This document shows, piece by piece, positions 34,113 through 44,065 of a DNA stretch of 64,000 nt. Position numbers and translations under genes: made by a program. Under the pieces are notes generated by a model, which saw only the letters and a program-made list of their open reading frames with translations, searched no databases and had not been told where the DNA came from. Each line of letters opens with the position of its first letter. Within the stretch, counting starts at the first letter, position 1. The DNA comes from Micromonospora wenchangensis (GTDB lineage: Bacteria; Actinomycetota; Actinomycetes; Mycobacteriales; Micromonosporaceae). The stretch is from assembly GCF_002210435.1 (NCBI RefSeq), contig NZ_MZMV01000018.1:52452-116451 (forward strand), in the 5' to 3' direction.

Positions 34113-36388
34113 CGCGCACCGCCGAAGACCAGGTGCAGGTTCTTGCGCAGCGCGTCGGCGTCGATCGGCTGGCTGCGGAAGCCGACGTGCCCGTCCGGGC
34201 GGACCAGGTACAGGGCGGTGCCGGTCACCCCGTACCGGGTGCGGAACTCGCCCCCGGCGTCGACCACCACCGGCGGCGCGGCCGGCCCCGGTGCCCCGGC
34301 GTCCGGGCTGAGCAGCAGGTACGCGTCGACCTCACCCCGGGTGAGGGCGCGGACGTCGGCGCAGAGCCCCGGCACGGCGGCCAGCGCCGCCGGTTCGGCC
34401 GAGGCGTCGGCGTAGAGCAGCAGGGTGTGCCGGGTGCCGGCGGTCAGGTCACGCAGCCGCAGCGGATGCCCCACCCCCTGCCGCCGCAACCCGCCCAGGT
34501 CGGGGGCGCGGTCGCCGGGGCGCGGGCCCGACCGCAGCCCGTCCGGGTCGGTGACGCACTCGCCGACCAGTGGACTGTCGGCGTAGCTCAGCAGCAGGGA
34601 CATCTCCTGGAGGAACTGCCGTTCCAGGTCGGCGCGGTCCAGTTCGTCGGTGAACGCCATCCGTACCGCGCGGCCGACGATCTCCTCGCCCTCCGGGCGG
34701 CGTTCGGCCTCGTAGCTGTCGAGCAGGCCGGGGGCGGCGATCCCGCGTACCGCCAGCGCCACCTTCCAGGCCAGGTTCCAGGCGTCCTGGATGCCGGTGT
34801 TCATCCCCTGTCCGCCGGCCGGCGGGTGCAGGTGGGCGGCGTCCCCGGCGACGAAGACCCGGCCGTGGCCGTACCGGTCGACGATGCCGTGGCTGATCCG
34901 GAACACCGACGACCAGCGCAGGTTCGCCGCCTTGGTGCCCGGCGGGGCCAACCGGTCCAGCGCGGCCTGCACGTCGTCGAGGGTCGGTTCGGCCAGTTCC
35001 TCGCTGAACCCGGGCGGGGCGTCCCGGCCGCCGGTCTGGGCGAAGAACCGGGGCGGCGCGAGGGTCGCGATCCGGTACCGGCCCTGCCCGCGCAGCGGTA
35101 CGCAGACCAGCATGCCGTCCATCCGGCCGTCGGTCTCGTGCAGGAACCGCAGCAGGTGCCCGTCGGGCATGTCCCAGTTCACGTCGACGTCGGCGAGCAT
35201 GAACAGTTGCGGGAACCGGCCCAGCCCACCGGAGAACGTCAACCCGAGCAGGTCACGGACCCGGCTGTGCGCACCGTCGGCACCGATCAGGTACTGCGCC
35301 CGGACGGTGCGGATGCTGCCGTCGGCGAGGGTGAGGGTGGCCAGCACGCCGTCCGAGCCCTGGGTGAACCCGGTCAGCTCCGCGCCGCGCTGCGGCCGGA
35401 CGCCGAGGGTGGCCAGCCGGTCGGTGAGGAGGCGTTCGGTCTCGTACTGGGGCAGACCCAGGTGCGCGTACGGCAGGCCGGGCAGCTCCCAGCTCATCCG
35501 GTGGGTCTGGGTGCCGTTGACGAACACCACGTTGCCGGTGAGCCAGTTGCCGGCGTCCATCGCCTCCCGCACGATGCCCTGCTCGGCCCAGATCTCCATG
35601 GTGCGGCAGTGCACCCCGATCGCCTTGTCGGCCTGGCCGGGCGGGGCCACCGACTTCTCCACCACCCGGCAGTCGATGCCGCGCCGGGCCAGCTCGACGG
35701 CGGCGGTCAGCCCGGTCGGCCCCGCCCCGACGATGAGTACGTCAGTTGTCGTGTGCACGTCGGTCTCCCTACCGGTGCTGGCTGCCCGGTCGACGCCGGG
35801 ACGGGTCGTGGGGTGGAACAGTCGACGGCGGAAGTCGAGCAGGAACGGCGCGATCGGCCCGGCCTCCTCCCGCGCGTGGGCCGGGTTGGCGACCCAGCGG
35901 TGGAACTCCGCCCCGGTACGCCACTCGGCGAAGATGTGGTGGACGTCCGAGTCGGGCTCGCGCAGCAGGTCCTCGCGCAGGTAGCCGGGGACGCCGGACA
36001 TCCGGGCGGTCACCTCGGCGTGGCCCCGGTGGAACTCGGCGAGCCGGTCGGCCGGGACGGTGACCTCGACGTCCACCAGGATCGTCGGGTCCCCGTCCGG
36101 CTCGTCGCGCATCACCAGGTGGTCGTCGGCGGTGGCCGGTTCGCACCCGTCGCGCAGCGCGTCGGCGAGGTGGGCCGCCACCGGGCCGTTCTCGTAGTCG
36201 TGCAGGGCGTCGTCGTCGGCCCACTCGGTGACGAGCACGAACGTGTGCGGGTCGTTGGCGTCGAGGAACAGCTCCCGGCGCAGGTTGCCGGGCAGTGCGC
36301 CGATCTGCGCCGCGGCCGTCCGCCACGCCGACCGGACGCGCTGTTCGGCACCGGGGCGCGCGCGGACCCGGAGCATTGTCCTGATCAT
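34109..36388 (-). CDS. ABM-ABM-FAD aromatic hydroxylase fusion
   Basis: Single open frame of 759 residues. Two ABM-type domains come first (about 1-95, with LRRELFLDANDPHTFVLVTEW, and 100-195, with YLREDLLREPDSDVHHIFAEW). A FAD aromatic hydroxylase of the PheA/TfdB type follows: GAGPTG at 221-226, the DG motif YLIGADGAHSRVRDLL, the GD motif VFVAGDAAHLHPPAGGQGMN, and a C-terminal thioredoxin-like domain. No stop separates the parts. A GTG at codon 211 with GGGAGA before it could also start the hydroxylase alone, so both long and short products are possible. The ATG at 36388 follows AAGGGAGA. First gene of the tailoring operon. Confidence 0.83.
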   Translation of the reverse strand: MIRTMLRVRARPGAEQRVRSAWRTAAAQIGALPGNLRRELFLDANDPHTFVLVTEWADDDALHDYENGPVAAHLADALRDGCEPATADDHLVMRDEPDGDPTILVDVEVTVPADRLAEFHRGHAEVTARMSGVPGYLREDLLREPDSDVHHIFAEWRTGAEFHRWVANPAHAREEAGPIAPFLLDFRRRLFHPTTRPGVDRAASTGRETDVHTTTDVLIVGAGPTGLTAAVELARRGIDCRVVEKSVAPPGQADKAIGVHCRTMEIWAEQGIVREAMDAGNWLTGNVVFVNGTQTHRMSWELPGLPYAHLGLPQYETERLLTDRLATLGVRPQRGAELTGFTQGSDGVLATLTLADGSIRTVRAQYLIGADGAHSRVRDLLGLTFSGGLGRFPQLFMLADVDVNWDMPDGHLLRFLHETDGRMDGMLVCVPLRGQGRYRIATLAPPRFFAQTGGRDAPPGFSEELAEPTLDDVQAALDRLAPPGTKAANLRWSSVFRISHGIVDRYGHGRVFVAGDAAHLHPPAGGQGMNTGIQDAWNLAWKVALAVRGIAAPGLLDSYEAERRPEGEEIVGRAVRMAFTDELDRADLERQFLQEMSLLLSYADSPLVGECVTDPDGLRSGPRPGDRAPDLGGLRRQGVGHPLRLRDLTAGTRHTLLLYADASAEPAALAAVPGLCADVRALTRGEVDAYLLLSPDAGAPGPAAPPVVVDAGGEFRTRYGVTGTALYLVRPDGHVGFRSQPIDADALRKNLHLVFGGAR

Positions 36389-36603
36389 GGGGTCTCCCTT
36401 GACGGCCTGCCCGAGACGAGGGTCCCGACCGCCGGCACCCGCACCGGCCGTCGCCGTCCGACCCTGTCGCAGCGCACGTCACCCCGCCGTCACCGGCGGG
36501 CGGACCCGGGTCGCCGCCCGTTGACGCCACCGGGACGACCCGCGACACGGTTCGTCATCCGGGGACACACCGACGTCGCGCAGGGGAGGCCGCCGCGCGA
36601 CGC

Positions 36604-36638
36604 CGCCGCACCTGCGGCGCACCGGCACGGCGTGCCGG
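36604..36638 (-). terminator. Double hairpin after LacI-type gene
   Basis: Two adjacent perfect 7-bp stems (36604-36610/36613-36619 and 36622-36628/36632-36638) lie directly after the regulator stop at 36648 and probably end the long arabinose transcript. Between here and the hydroxylase start at 36388 there is no gene; that gap should hold the promoter of the tailoring operon, which I could not pick out. Confidence 0.6.
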
Positions 36639-36647
36639 GCGGGCGGG

Positions 36648-37670
36648 TCAGGGGCGGCGGTTGCCGCTGCTCGCGCGGACGACGAGCTCCGGCTCGACCT
36701 GGGGACGGGGGGTGCCCGCGCCGGTGCCGTCGAAGAGTTCCAGCAGGGCCGCCACGCACCGGCGGCCGACCTCGTCGAAGTCCTGCCGCACGGTGGTCAA
36801 CGGCGGGGAGAGGTACTCGGCCTCGGGGATGTCGTCGAAGCCGACGACGCTGACGTCCTCGGGAATCCGCGCGCCCCGCTGGTGCAGGGCGCGCAGCAGG
36901 CCGAGCGCCTGGTGGTCGTTGGCGCAGAACACCGCCGTCACGTCGGGGCGCTCCACCAGGGACTGCCCCAGCTCGTAGCCGGCCCGGGGGCTCCAGTCGC
37001 CGACGATGACCGGCGGGACGCGGCGGCCCGCCTGCTCCAGGGTCTGCCGCCACCCGTCGACCCGGTCCCGGGCCTCCAACCAGTCCCGGGGGCCGGCGAT
37101 GTGCCAGACCGTCTCGTGGCCGAGGTCGAGCAGGTGCCGGACGGCCAGCCGGGCCCCGGCCACCTGGTCGACCGAGATGCTGGGCAGCTCGCCGCGCTCC
37201 CCGCTGGCCTCGACCACCACCGCGGGCACCCCGGTGGGCAGGCCGTGCACGGCGACCGACGCCGTCATCATCGGGGTGATGACGACGACGCCGGCCACCG
37301 ACTGCTCGGTCAGCGCGTCGATGGCCGAGCGCATCCCGCTACGGTCCAGCCGTTCCAGGGTGACGATGCTGATGCCGTACCCGGCGGCGCGGGCCGCCCG
37401 TTCGATGCCCAGCAGCGTGGCCGCCGGCCCGAACAGGATGGTGTCGAAGCTGACCACGCCGATGACCCGGGAACGGCGGCCGGCCAACCCCCGGGCCAGG
37501 GCGTTGGGCCGGTAGTTGAGCTGGTGCACGGCACGCAGCACCCGTTCCCGGGTCTCCGGCCGAACGCTCGGGTGGTTGTTGAGCACCCGGGACACGGTCT
37601 GGTGCGACACCCCGGCGAGTTGCGCGACGTCGCTCATCACCGCGGCGCGTTCGGGCCGCTGCTGGCCCAT
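36648..37670 (-). CDS. LacI-family regulator of the arabinose operon
   Basis: Repressor of 340 residues. N-terminal LacI HTH and hinge (SDVAQLAGVSHQTVSRVLNNHPSV...PNALARGLAGRRS) followed by a periplasmic-binding-like effector domain (about 68-330). It sits 6 bases after araA as the last gene of the arabinose operon, so it is likely co-transcribed and controls the operon. The TGTTAGCGCTCACA site in the araB promoter has the form of a LacI-family operator and is the natural target; L-arabinose or a derivative is the probable effector. Confidence 0.85.
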   Translation of the reverse strand: MGQQRPERAAVMSDVAQLAGVSHQTVSRVLNNHPSVRPETRERVLRAVHQLNYRPNALARGLAGRRSRVIGVVSFDTILFGPAATLLGIERAARAAGYGISIVTLERLDRSGMRSAIDALTEQSVAGVVVITPMMTASVAVHGLPTGVPAVVVEASGERGELPSISVDQVAGARLAVRHLLDLGHETVWHIAGPRDWLEARDRVDGWRQTLEQAGRRVPPVIVGDWSPRAGYELGQSLVERPDVTAVFCANDHQALGLLRALHQRGARIPEDVSVVGFDDIPEAEYLSPPLTTVRQDFDEVGRRCVAALLELFDGTGAGTPRPQVEPELVVRASSGNRRP

Positions 37671-37676
37671 GGCGGC

Positions 37677-39182
37677 TCAGAAACCCCGGGCCAGGCGGTA
37701 GTAGGCCTGGTTCCAGCGCAGCTCGTCGGCGAACCGGCGGGGGGTCGTGTCGGCGTCGATGACGACCAGCTCGGTGCTGACCATCTCGGCGAGGTCGTGC
37801 AGCTCCTCGACGCCGACGGCCTGGGACAGCACCGTGTGGTGCGGGGCGCCGGCGGTGAGCCAGGCCTCCGCCGACGCGGCCAGGTCCGGCCGGGGCCGCC
37901 ACACCGCCCGCGCCACCGGCAGCTTCGGCAACGGGTACGGCGGCGCGACCACGTCGATCTCGTTGGCGACCAGCCGGAACCGCTCCCCCATGTCGGCCAG
38001 GCCGAGCACCACGGCCGGGCCGGGCTGGGCGTCGAAGACCAACCGGACCGGGTCCTCCCGGCCGCCGATGCCCAGCGGGTGGATCTCGACGTTCGGGGTG
38101 GCCGCCGCGATGGTCGGGCAGACCTCCAGCATGTGCGCCCCGAGCACCAGTTCCCGGCCGGGGGTGAGGTCGTAGGTGTAGTCCTCCATGAACGAGGTGC
38201 CGCCGGTGGTGCCGACGGACATCGACTTGAGCGTGCGCACCAGCACCGAGGTCTTCCAGTCGCCCTCGCCGCCGAAGCCGTACCCGTCGGCCATCAGCCG
38301 CTGCACCGCGAGGCCGGGTAGCTGCCGCAGCCCGCCCAGGTCCTCGAAGTTGGTGGTGAAGGCGCGGAACCCACCGGCGTCGAGGAAGTCGCGCAGCCCC
38401 GCCTCGATCCGGGCGGCGTAGCGCAGCGAGTCGTGCCGGTCGCCGCCGGAACGCAGCGCGTCGACCAGCCGGTAGCTGTCGTCGTACTCCTTGACCAGGT
38501 CGTCGATGCGGGCGTCGGCGACGGCGTCGACGGCCTCGACCAGGTCGTTGACCCCGTAGGTGTTCACCGATACGCCGAAGCGCAGCTCGGCCTCGACCTT
38601 GTCGCCCTCGGTGACGGCCACGTCGCGCATGTTGTCGCCGAAGCGGGCCAGCCGCAGCGACCGCATCTCGGCGTGCCCGATCGCGGCCCGGGTCCACGCG
38701 CCGATCCGGGCGGCGACCCGGGGGTCGCTGACGTGCCCGGCGACGGTCTTGCGGGCGACACCGAGCCGGGTCTGGACGTACCCGAACTCCCGGTCGCCGT
38801 GGGCGGCCTGGTTGAGGTTCATGAAGTCCATGTCGATCTCGGACCAGGGCAGTTCCACGTTGGCCTGGGTGTGCAGGTGCAGCAGCGGGGTGCGCAGCGC
38901 GTCCAGCCCGGAGATCCACATCTTGGCCGGGGAGAACGTGTGCATCCAGGCGATCACCCCGACCGCGCCCTGTACGGCGGCGTCGCGGCAGACGGCGAGG
39001 ATCTCGGCGCTGGAGGTCAGCACCGGCTTCCAGACCACCCGGGCCGGGACGGCCGGGTCGGCGTCGAGTCGTTCGGCGATCCGCCGGGACTGCTCGGCCA
39101 CCTGGCGCAGGGTCTCCGGGCCGTACAGGCCCTGGCTGCCGGTGAGGAACCAGACCTCGGCGACCGGGGATGGGTTGGTCAT
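37677..39182 (-). CDS. araA: L-arabinose isomerase
   Basis: Converts L-arabinose to L-ribulose in the cytoplasm. 501 residues, normal length. The metal and catalytic residues match the family at the same numbering as the E. coli enzyme: E306 in [10 protein letters not shown]333 in [10 protein letters not shown]350 in LGAHMLE and His at 448/449 in APHHTVLSQ. The ATG at 39182 follows GGAAGG; an upstream ATG at 39275 would add a Cys/Ser-rich, non-homologous stretch. It lies downstream of the transporter genes and just before the LacI-type regulator. Confidence 0.96.
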   Translation of the reverse strand: MTNPSPVAEVWFLTGSQGLYGPETLRQVAEQSRRIAERLDADPAVPARVVWKPVLTSSAEILAVCRDAAVQGAVGVIAWMHTFSPAKMWISGLDALRTPLLHLHTQANVELPWSEIDMDFMNLNQAAHGDREFGYVQTRLGVARKTVAGHVSDPRVAARIGAWTRAAIGHAEMRSLRLARFGDNMRDVAVTEGDKVEAELRFGVSVNTYGVNDLVEAVDAVADARIDDLVKEYDDSYRLVDALRSGGDRHDSLRYAARIEAGLRDFLDAGGFRAFTTNFEDLGGLRQLPGLAVQRLMADGYGFGGEGDWKTSVLVRTLKSMSVGTTGGTSFMEDYTYDLTPGRELVLGAHMLEVCPTIAAATPNVEIHPLGIGGREDPVRLVFDAQPGPAVVLGLADMGERFRLVANEIDVVAPPYPLPKLPVARAVWRPRPDLAASAEAWLTAGAPHHTVLSQAVGVEELHDLAEMVSTELVVIDADTTPRRFADELRWNQAYYRLARGF

Positions 39183-39213
39183 GGGCGTTGCCTTCCGGTG
39201 GGGCTGGCGAGGG

Positions 39214-40206
39214 TTACTTGGTACGGATGCCGACGAGGCGTTGGAGCAGGATGAACACGAACAGCAGGCCACCAATGACGATCTTGGTCCACCACGAGTT
39301 GAGGGTGCCGTCGAAGGTGATCAACGTCTGGATGATGCTGAGCACCAGCACCCCGAGCAGGGTGCCGAAGATGTAGCCGGACCCGCCGGTGAGCAGGGTG
39401 CCGCCGATGACGACCGCCGCGATCACGTCCAGCTCCATGCCCACCGCGATCAGCGGGGCGCCGGACAGGGTGTAGAAGGAGAGCAGGATGCCGCCGATCG
39501 CCGAGCAGAGCCCGCTGATCGTGTAGACCGCGATCTTCGTACGGCCCACCGGCAGGCCCATCAGCAGCGCGGACTGCTGGTTGCCGCCGATGGCGTACAC
39601 GTTGCGGCCCAGCCGGGTGTACGCGAGCACGGCCGCCGCCACGGCCACCACCGCCACCGCGATCAGCGCGCCGACCGAGACGAAGTTCTCGCCGAGGTGG
39701 ATGCGGTGCTGGGCGGTGCTGGTCCAGAAGCCGTCGGTGATCGGGATCGAGGTGGTGCTGATCCAGGTGCACACGCCCCGGGCGAAGAACATCCCGGCGA
39801 GGGTGACGATGAAGGGTTGGATGTCGAAGAAGTGGATCACACAGCCCATCGCGAACCCGAGGACCGGGCCGATCAGCAACGCGATCACCAGCACCACGGC
39901 GGGGTGCAGCCCGTTGCCCAGCAACGAGGCCGACACCATCGCGGTCATCGCCACCACCGACCCGACCGACAGGTCGATGCCGCCGGTGAGGATCACGAAG
40001 GTCATCCCGACCGCGACGACCAGCAGGAAGCCGTTGTCGATGAAGACGTTGAAGACGACCTGGATGTTGGAGAACGCGCGGTACTGGGAGACGCCGATGG
40101 AGTACATCACCAGCAGCAGGGCTGCCGTGGCGAGCACCGGTACGTGCCGGGGTGGCACCCGCCACCAGGCACGGCCCGGACGGGCGGCCAACGGGGTCGT
40201 GGTCAT
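39214..40206 (-). CDS. Sugar ABC transporter permease (YjfF-like)
   Basis: Membrane permease of 330 residues, about 9-10 helices, BPD_transp_2 family ([16 protein letters not shown] motif, [14 protein letters not shown]). Second of two permeases; the ATG overlaps the stop of the first (ATGA). The pair with one ATPase and one binding protein matches the YtfQRT-YjfF arrangement known for furanose sugars. With araBDA in the same operon, arabinose or arabinofuranose is the likely cargo. Confidence 0.87.
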   Translation of the reverse strand: MTTTPLAARPGRAWWRVPPRHVPVLATAALLLVMYSIGVSQYRAFSNIQVVFNVFIDNGFLLVVAVGMTFVILTGGIDLSVGSVVAMTAMVSASLLGNGLHPAVVLVIALLIGPVLGFAMGCVIHFFDIQPFIVTLAGMFFARGVCTWISTTSIPITDGFWTSTAQHRIHLGENFVSVGALIAVAVVAVAAAVLAYTRLGRNVYAIGGNQQSALLMGLPVGRTKIAVYTISGLCSAIGGILLSFYTLSGAPLIAVGMELDVIAAVVIGGTLLTGGSGYIFGTLLGVLVLSIIQTLITFDGTLNSWWTKIVIGGLLFVFILLQRLVGIRTK

Positions 40207-41273
40207 GCCGGAACCTGCTCCTTCTCTGTGCCGACCGGCTCCACCGGCGTGACCGGGACGCTGCGCCGACGGCGGAACCGCGCCCGGAAGGCCGGGGCCT
40301 GGATGAGACAGACCACGATCACCACGACCGCCTTGAACAGCAGGGACGTCTGCGGGTCGATGTTCATGGCGTAGACCGAGGTGGTCAGGGTCTGGATGAG
40401 CAGCGCGCCGACCACGGTGCCGCCGAGGTAGAACCGGCCGCCGGCCAGCGCGGTGCCGCCGATGACCACGGCCAGGATGGCGTCCAGCTCGACCCAGAGG
40501 CCGACCGCGTTGCCGTCGGCGCTGGAGACGTTCGCCGTCATCATGAACCCGGCGATGGCGGCGCAGGCGGCGCTCACCACGTACACCAGGAAGGTGATCC
40601 GGCGGGAGCGGATGCCGGCCAGCCGGCTGGCCTCGGCGTTCCCGCCGACCGACTCGATGATCATGCCGAGCGCGGTACGCCGGGTCAGCACCGCCACCAG
40701 CACGGTCACCGCGAGGGCGATGACGATGGCGAACGGCAGGGTCAGCAGGTGCCCCACCCCGATCACCTTGTACGGCCCGCTGTTGATGGTGATGATCTGC
40801 CCCTCGGCGATCAGCTGGGCCAGCCCCCGGCCGGCCACCATCAGGATCAGCGTGGCGATGATCGGTTGGATGCCGATGCCGGCGACCAGGATGCCGTTCC
40901 AGGCCCCGAGCAGCAGGGCCACCCCGAAGCCGAGCGCCACCGCGGTGAGCACCACGCCCAGGCTGTTCTGGTCGGGTTGCTCGCTGATGTAGAGGCAGGC
41001 GACCGCGCCGGCGACCGCCGCCACCGCCCCCACCGACAGGTCGATGCCGCCGGTGGCGATCACCAGGGACATGCCCAGGGCGACCAGGATCAGCGGCGCG
41101 CTGAGCCGGACGATGTCGATCAGGCTGCCGTAGAGGTGGCCGTTCTTCAGCTCCACCGACAGGAAACTCGGCCGGTAGATCGCGTTCGCCATCAGCAGCA
41201 GCACCAGCACCACGAGCGGCCAGAACAGCCGGTGGCCGGTGACGCCCGCAGCGCGGGCCCGTACGGTGCTCAT
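40203..41273 (-). CDS. Sugar ABC transporter permease (YtfT-like)
   Basis: Membrane permease of 356 residues of the BPD_transp_2 family with about 9-10 helices and the [17 protein letters not shown] signature. ATGA overlaps join it to the ATPase gene before and the second permease after, so the three are translationally coupled. It forms the channel with the YjfF-like protein. Confidence 0.87.
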   Translation of the reverse strand: MSTVRARAAGVTGHRLFWPLVVLVLLLMANAIYRPSFLSVELKNGHLYGSLIDIVRLSAPLILVALGMSLVIATGGIDLSVGAVAAVAGAVACLYISEQPDQNSLGVVLTAVALGFGVALLLGAWNGILVAGIGIQPIIATLILMVAGRGLAQLIAEGQIITINSGPYKVIGVGHLLTLPFAIVIALAVTVLVAVLTRRTALGMIIESVGGNAEASRLAGIRSRRITFLVYVVSAACAAIAGFMMTANVSSADGNAVGLWVELDAILAVVIGGTALAGGRFYLGGTVVGALLIQTLTTSVYAMNIDPQTSLLFKAVVVIVVCLIQAPAFRARFRRRRSVPVTPVEPVGTEKEQVPA

Positions 41274-42817
41274 GCCGGCACCGACCCTTCCTGGGAACTG
41301 CCGCTGGCGATGACCTGCATGACGCGGGCGGCATCGAGGGTGTCGTCGTTGGTGAGTTCGGTGACCAGCTGCCGGTCCCGCATGACGGCGACCTTGTGGC
41401 TGAGCCGGAGCACCTCCTCCAGTTCGGCGGAGATGAACAGCACCGCCATCCCGCCGTCGGAGAGCTGCGCGACCAGGCGTTGGATCTCGGTCTTGGCGCC
41501 GATGTCGATGCCCCGGGTCGGCTCGTCGAGGATCAGCAGCCGGGGTTCGGTGATCAGCCAGCGGGCCAGCAGCACCTTCTGCTGGTTGCCACCGGACAGG
41601 TTGCGCACCGGCATCTCCGGATCGGCCGGCCGGATGCTCAACGCCGTGATCCAGTGCCTGACCAGTTCGTCCTGCCGGCGGCGCGGCAGCGGCCGTAGCC
41701 AACCCCGGGCCGCCTGCATGGCCAGGATGATGTTCTCCCGCACCGACAGCTCGCCGACCAGTCCCTCGGTGCGGCGGTTCTCGGAGCAGAACGCGATGTC
41801 CCGGTCGATGGCGGCCACCGGGTTGCGGATCGTCACCGGGGTGCCGTCCACGGCGAGCCGGCCGGTGTCGGCGCGGTCCGCGCCGAAGAACAACCGGGCC
41901 ACCTCGGTACGCCCCGAGCCGAGCAGACCGGCCAGGCCGACCACCTCGCCCTGGTGGATGGTGAGGCTGAACGGGGCGACGGAACCGGACTTGCCGAGCC
42001 CGTCGGCCGCCACCAGCGGGGTGCCCGACTCCAGGGCCGCCCGGTCCTCGCCGCTGGTCGCCTCGTCGAGGCGTTCCAGGGCGTCCAGCTCCTTGCCGAT
42101 CATCTTCTCCACCAGCGCGATCTGCGGCAGTTCGCTGGTCAGGTACTCGCCGACGAGCCGGCCGTTGCGCAGCACGGTGATCCGGTCGGCGATGGCGTAG
42201 ACCTGGTCGAGGAAGTGGGTGACGAAGATGATCGCGATGCCGTCGTCGCGCAACTGCCGCATGATCCGCATCAGCTGGGCCACCTCGTCGGCGTCCAGGC
42301 TGGAGGTCGGCTCGTCGAGGATCAGCACCCGGGCCCGGATGTCGACGGCGCGGGCGATGGCGACCATCTGCTGCACGGCCAGCGAGTAGTTGCCGAGCAG
42401 TTCGGTGACGTCGATGTGCAGGTCGATGCGGGCGAGCAGGTCCTTGGCCCGGCGGCGCATCTCGCGCCAGTTGACCGCGCCGAGGCGGCGCGGCTCCCGG
42501 CCGATGTAGATGTTCTCCGCGACCGACAGGTTGGGCAGGAGGTTGACCTCCTGGTAGACGGTGCTCACCCCGGCGGCGGTGGCCTGCATCGGGCCGGAGA
42601 AGGAGACCTCGGCGCCGTCGAGGGTGATGGTGCCGGAGTCGGTGCCGTAGACGCCGGTCAGCACTTTGATGAGGGTTGACTTCCCGGCGCCGTTCTCGCC
42701 CATCAGGGCGTGCACCTCACCGGGGAAGAGCCGGAGGTCGACGCCGTCGAGGGCGCGGACCCCGGGGAAGATCTTGCTGATCGCGGTCATCGTCAGGACC
42801 GGGTGCCTCTCCGACAT
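41270..42817 (-). CDS. Sugar ABC transporter ATP-binding protein (two NBDs)
   Basis: Double-domain ATPase of 515 residues, as in AraG/RbsA/YtfR. The first half has Walker A GENGAGKST and Walker B RVLILDEPTSSLD. The second has the degenerate Walker A GLLGSGRTE usual for this class, the signature LSGGNQQKV and LLILDEPTRGID. It energises import of the sugar bound by the lipoprotein upstream. The ATG at 42817 starts MSERHPVLTMTAISK. It is separated from the binding-protein gene by a strong hairpin. Confidence 0.9.
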   Translation of the reverse strand: MSERHPVLTMTAISKIFPGVRALDGVDLRLFPGEVHALMGENGAGKSTLIKVLTGVYGTDSGTITLDGAEVSFSGPMQATAAGVSTVYQEVNLLPNLSVAENIYIGREPRRLGAVNWREMRRRAKDLLARIDLHIDVTELLGNYSLAVQQMVAIARAVDIRARVLILDEPTSSLDADEVAQLMRIMRQLRDDGIAIIFVTHFLDQVYAIADRITVLRNGRLVGEYLTSELPQIALVEKMIGKELDALERLDEATSGEDRAALESGTPLVAADGLGKSGSVAPFSLTIHQGEVVGLAGLLGSGRTEVARLFFGADRADTGRLAVDGTPVTIRNPVAAIDRDIAFCSENRRTEGLVGELSVRENIILAMQAARGWLRPLPRRRQDELVRHWITALSIRPADPEMPVRNLSGGNQQKVLLARWLITEPRLLILDEPTRGIDIGAKTEIQRLVAQLSDGGMAVLFISAELEEVLRLSHKVAVMRDRQLVTELTNDDTLDAARVMQVIASGSSQEGSVPA

Positions 42818-42840
42818 CCCACCGAACCTTTCCTCGGAAG

Positions 42841-42873
42841 CGGAGGCCGCCGCGCCGAACGCGGCGGCCTCCG
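42841..42873 (-). terminator. Intra-operon hairpin after binding-protein gene
   Basis: Perfect 14-bp stem (42841-42854 and 42860-42873) with loop CCGAA, 6 bases after the stop of the binding-protein gene and before the ATPase start. Because the operon continues, it more likely acts as partial terminator or 3' stabiliser than as a full stop. Confidence 0.7.
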
Positions 42874-42879
42874 GTCGGA

Positions 42880-43899
42880 TCAGTACTTCCGGTTGGGCAG
42901 GGCCGCCTTGGCCTGCTCCTGGGTGAAGGTGGTCTCCTCGGTCTCGACCCGGGCGGGGACCTCCTCGCCGGCCTTGACCTTCTTGGCCAGGTCCATCAGC
43001 TGCGGGCCGAGCAGCGGGCTGCACTCCGCGATGAAGTTGAACTTCCCGTCGGCGAGCGCCTGCATGCCGTCCTTGACCGCGTCGATGGTGATGATGGTGA
43101 TGTCCTTGCCGGGCGTCTTGCCCGCCGCGGTGATCGCCTCCAGCGCGCCCAGGCCCATGTCGTCGTTGTGCGCAAACAGCACGTCGATCTTCGGGTTGGC
43201 CTTGAGGAACTGCTCCATGACCTGCTTGCCGCCGGCCCGGGTGAAGTCACCGCTCTGCGAGGCGACGACCTTCAGGTTGGGGTTGGCGGCGATCGCCTCG
43301 GCGAAGCCCTTCTTGCGGTCGTTGGCCGGCGCCGAACCGGTGGTGCCCTGCAGCTCGACGATGTTCACCGGACCGGTCGCGGCCGACTTCTCCTTGACCA
43401 GCCACTCGCCGGCGAGCCGGCCCTCCTTGACGAAGTCCGAGCCGATGAAGGTCTTGTAGAGGCTCTTGTCGGCCGAGTCCACCGCCCGGTCGGTCAGGAT
43501 CACCGGGATCTTGGCGTCCTTGGCCTCCTTGAGCACGGTGTCCCAACCCGACTCCACCACCGGCGAGAAGGCGATCACGTCGACCTTCTGCTGGATGAAG
43601 TTGCGGATCGCCTTGATCTGGTTCTCCTGCTTGCCCTGCGCGTCGTCGAACTTCAGCTCGTAGCCGGCCTCGGCGGCCGACTCCTTGATCGAGTTGGTGT
43701 TCGCCGTGCGCCAGCCGCTCTCCGCGCCGACCTGCGAGAAGCCGATGACCAGCTTGCCGTTGCCGCCGCCGCTGCTGCCGCTGTCGCCGTCACCGCCGGT
43801 GTCGCTGTTGCCGCAGCCGGCGAGTCCGCCGGCCAGCAGGCCGACGGCGAGCATCGCGCCGAGGCCGCGCCGGGTGAGGGTAATACCGGTCTTCGCCAT
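42880..43899 (-). CDS. Sugar-binding lipoprotein of ABC transporter (YtfQ-like)
   Basis: Lipoprotein of 339 residues: signal with twin Arg (TLTRRGLGAM) and lipobox LAGC, a Gly/Ser/Asp linker, then a type I periplasmic-binding fold (about 50-330) beginning KLVIGFSQVGAESGWR, with SPVVESGWD, FAHNDDMGLGALEAI and IITIDAVKDGM hinge motifs. This resembles YtfQ-type furanose-binding proteins. The ATG at 43899 follows AAGGAG at 7 bases; an earlier ATG at 43968 has no such site. It is 166 bases after araD and may have extra expression control. Confidence 0.88.
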   Translation of the reverse strand: MAKTGITLTRRGLGAMLAVGLLAGGLAGCGNSDTGGDGDSGSSGGGNGKLVIGFSQVGAESGWRTANTNSIKESAAEAGYELKFDDAQGKQENQIKAIRNFIQQKVDVIAFSPVVESGWDTVLKEAKDAKIPVILTDRAVDSADKSLYKTFIGSDFVKEGRLAGEWLVKEKSAATGPVNIVELQGTTGSAPANDRKKGFAEAIAANPNLKVVASQSGDFTRAGGKQVMEQFLKANPKIDVLFAHNDDMGLGALEAITAAGKTPGKDITIITIDAVKDGMQALADGKFNFIAECSPLLGPQLMDLAKKVKAGEEVPARVETEETTFTQEQAKAALPNRKY

Positions 43900-44065
43900 G
43901 TGAAGACTCCTTGTACGGGGATGAGGTGGGGGATGGTGCGTGCGCGGAAGGACCGGCCGGCACGGCACGCCGGACGGACCGGGCCTTCCAGGGGTGGTGC
44001 ATCGGGTTGCGGTGGATCGACCGGTCCGCCGGGGCGGGCCGGTGGCGAGGACGGGCGGTCGGGCG

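Noticed and set aside
31818..36388. Complete type II polyketide gene cluster
   Set aside because: Only tailoring-type genes are present; no ketosynthase, chain-length factor or acyl carrier protein was found in the window.
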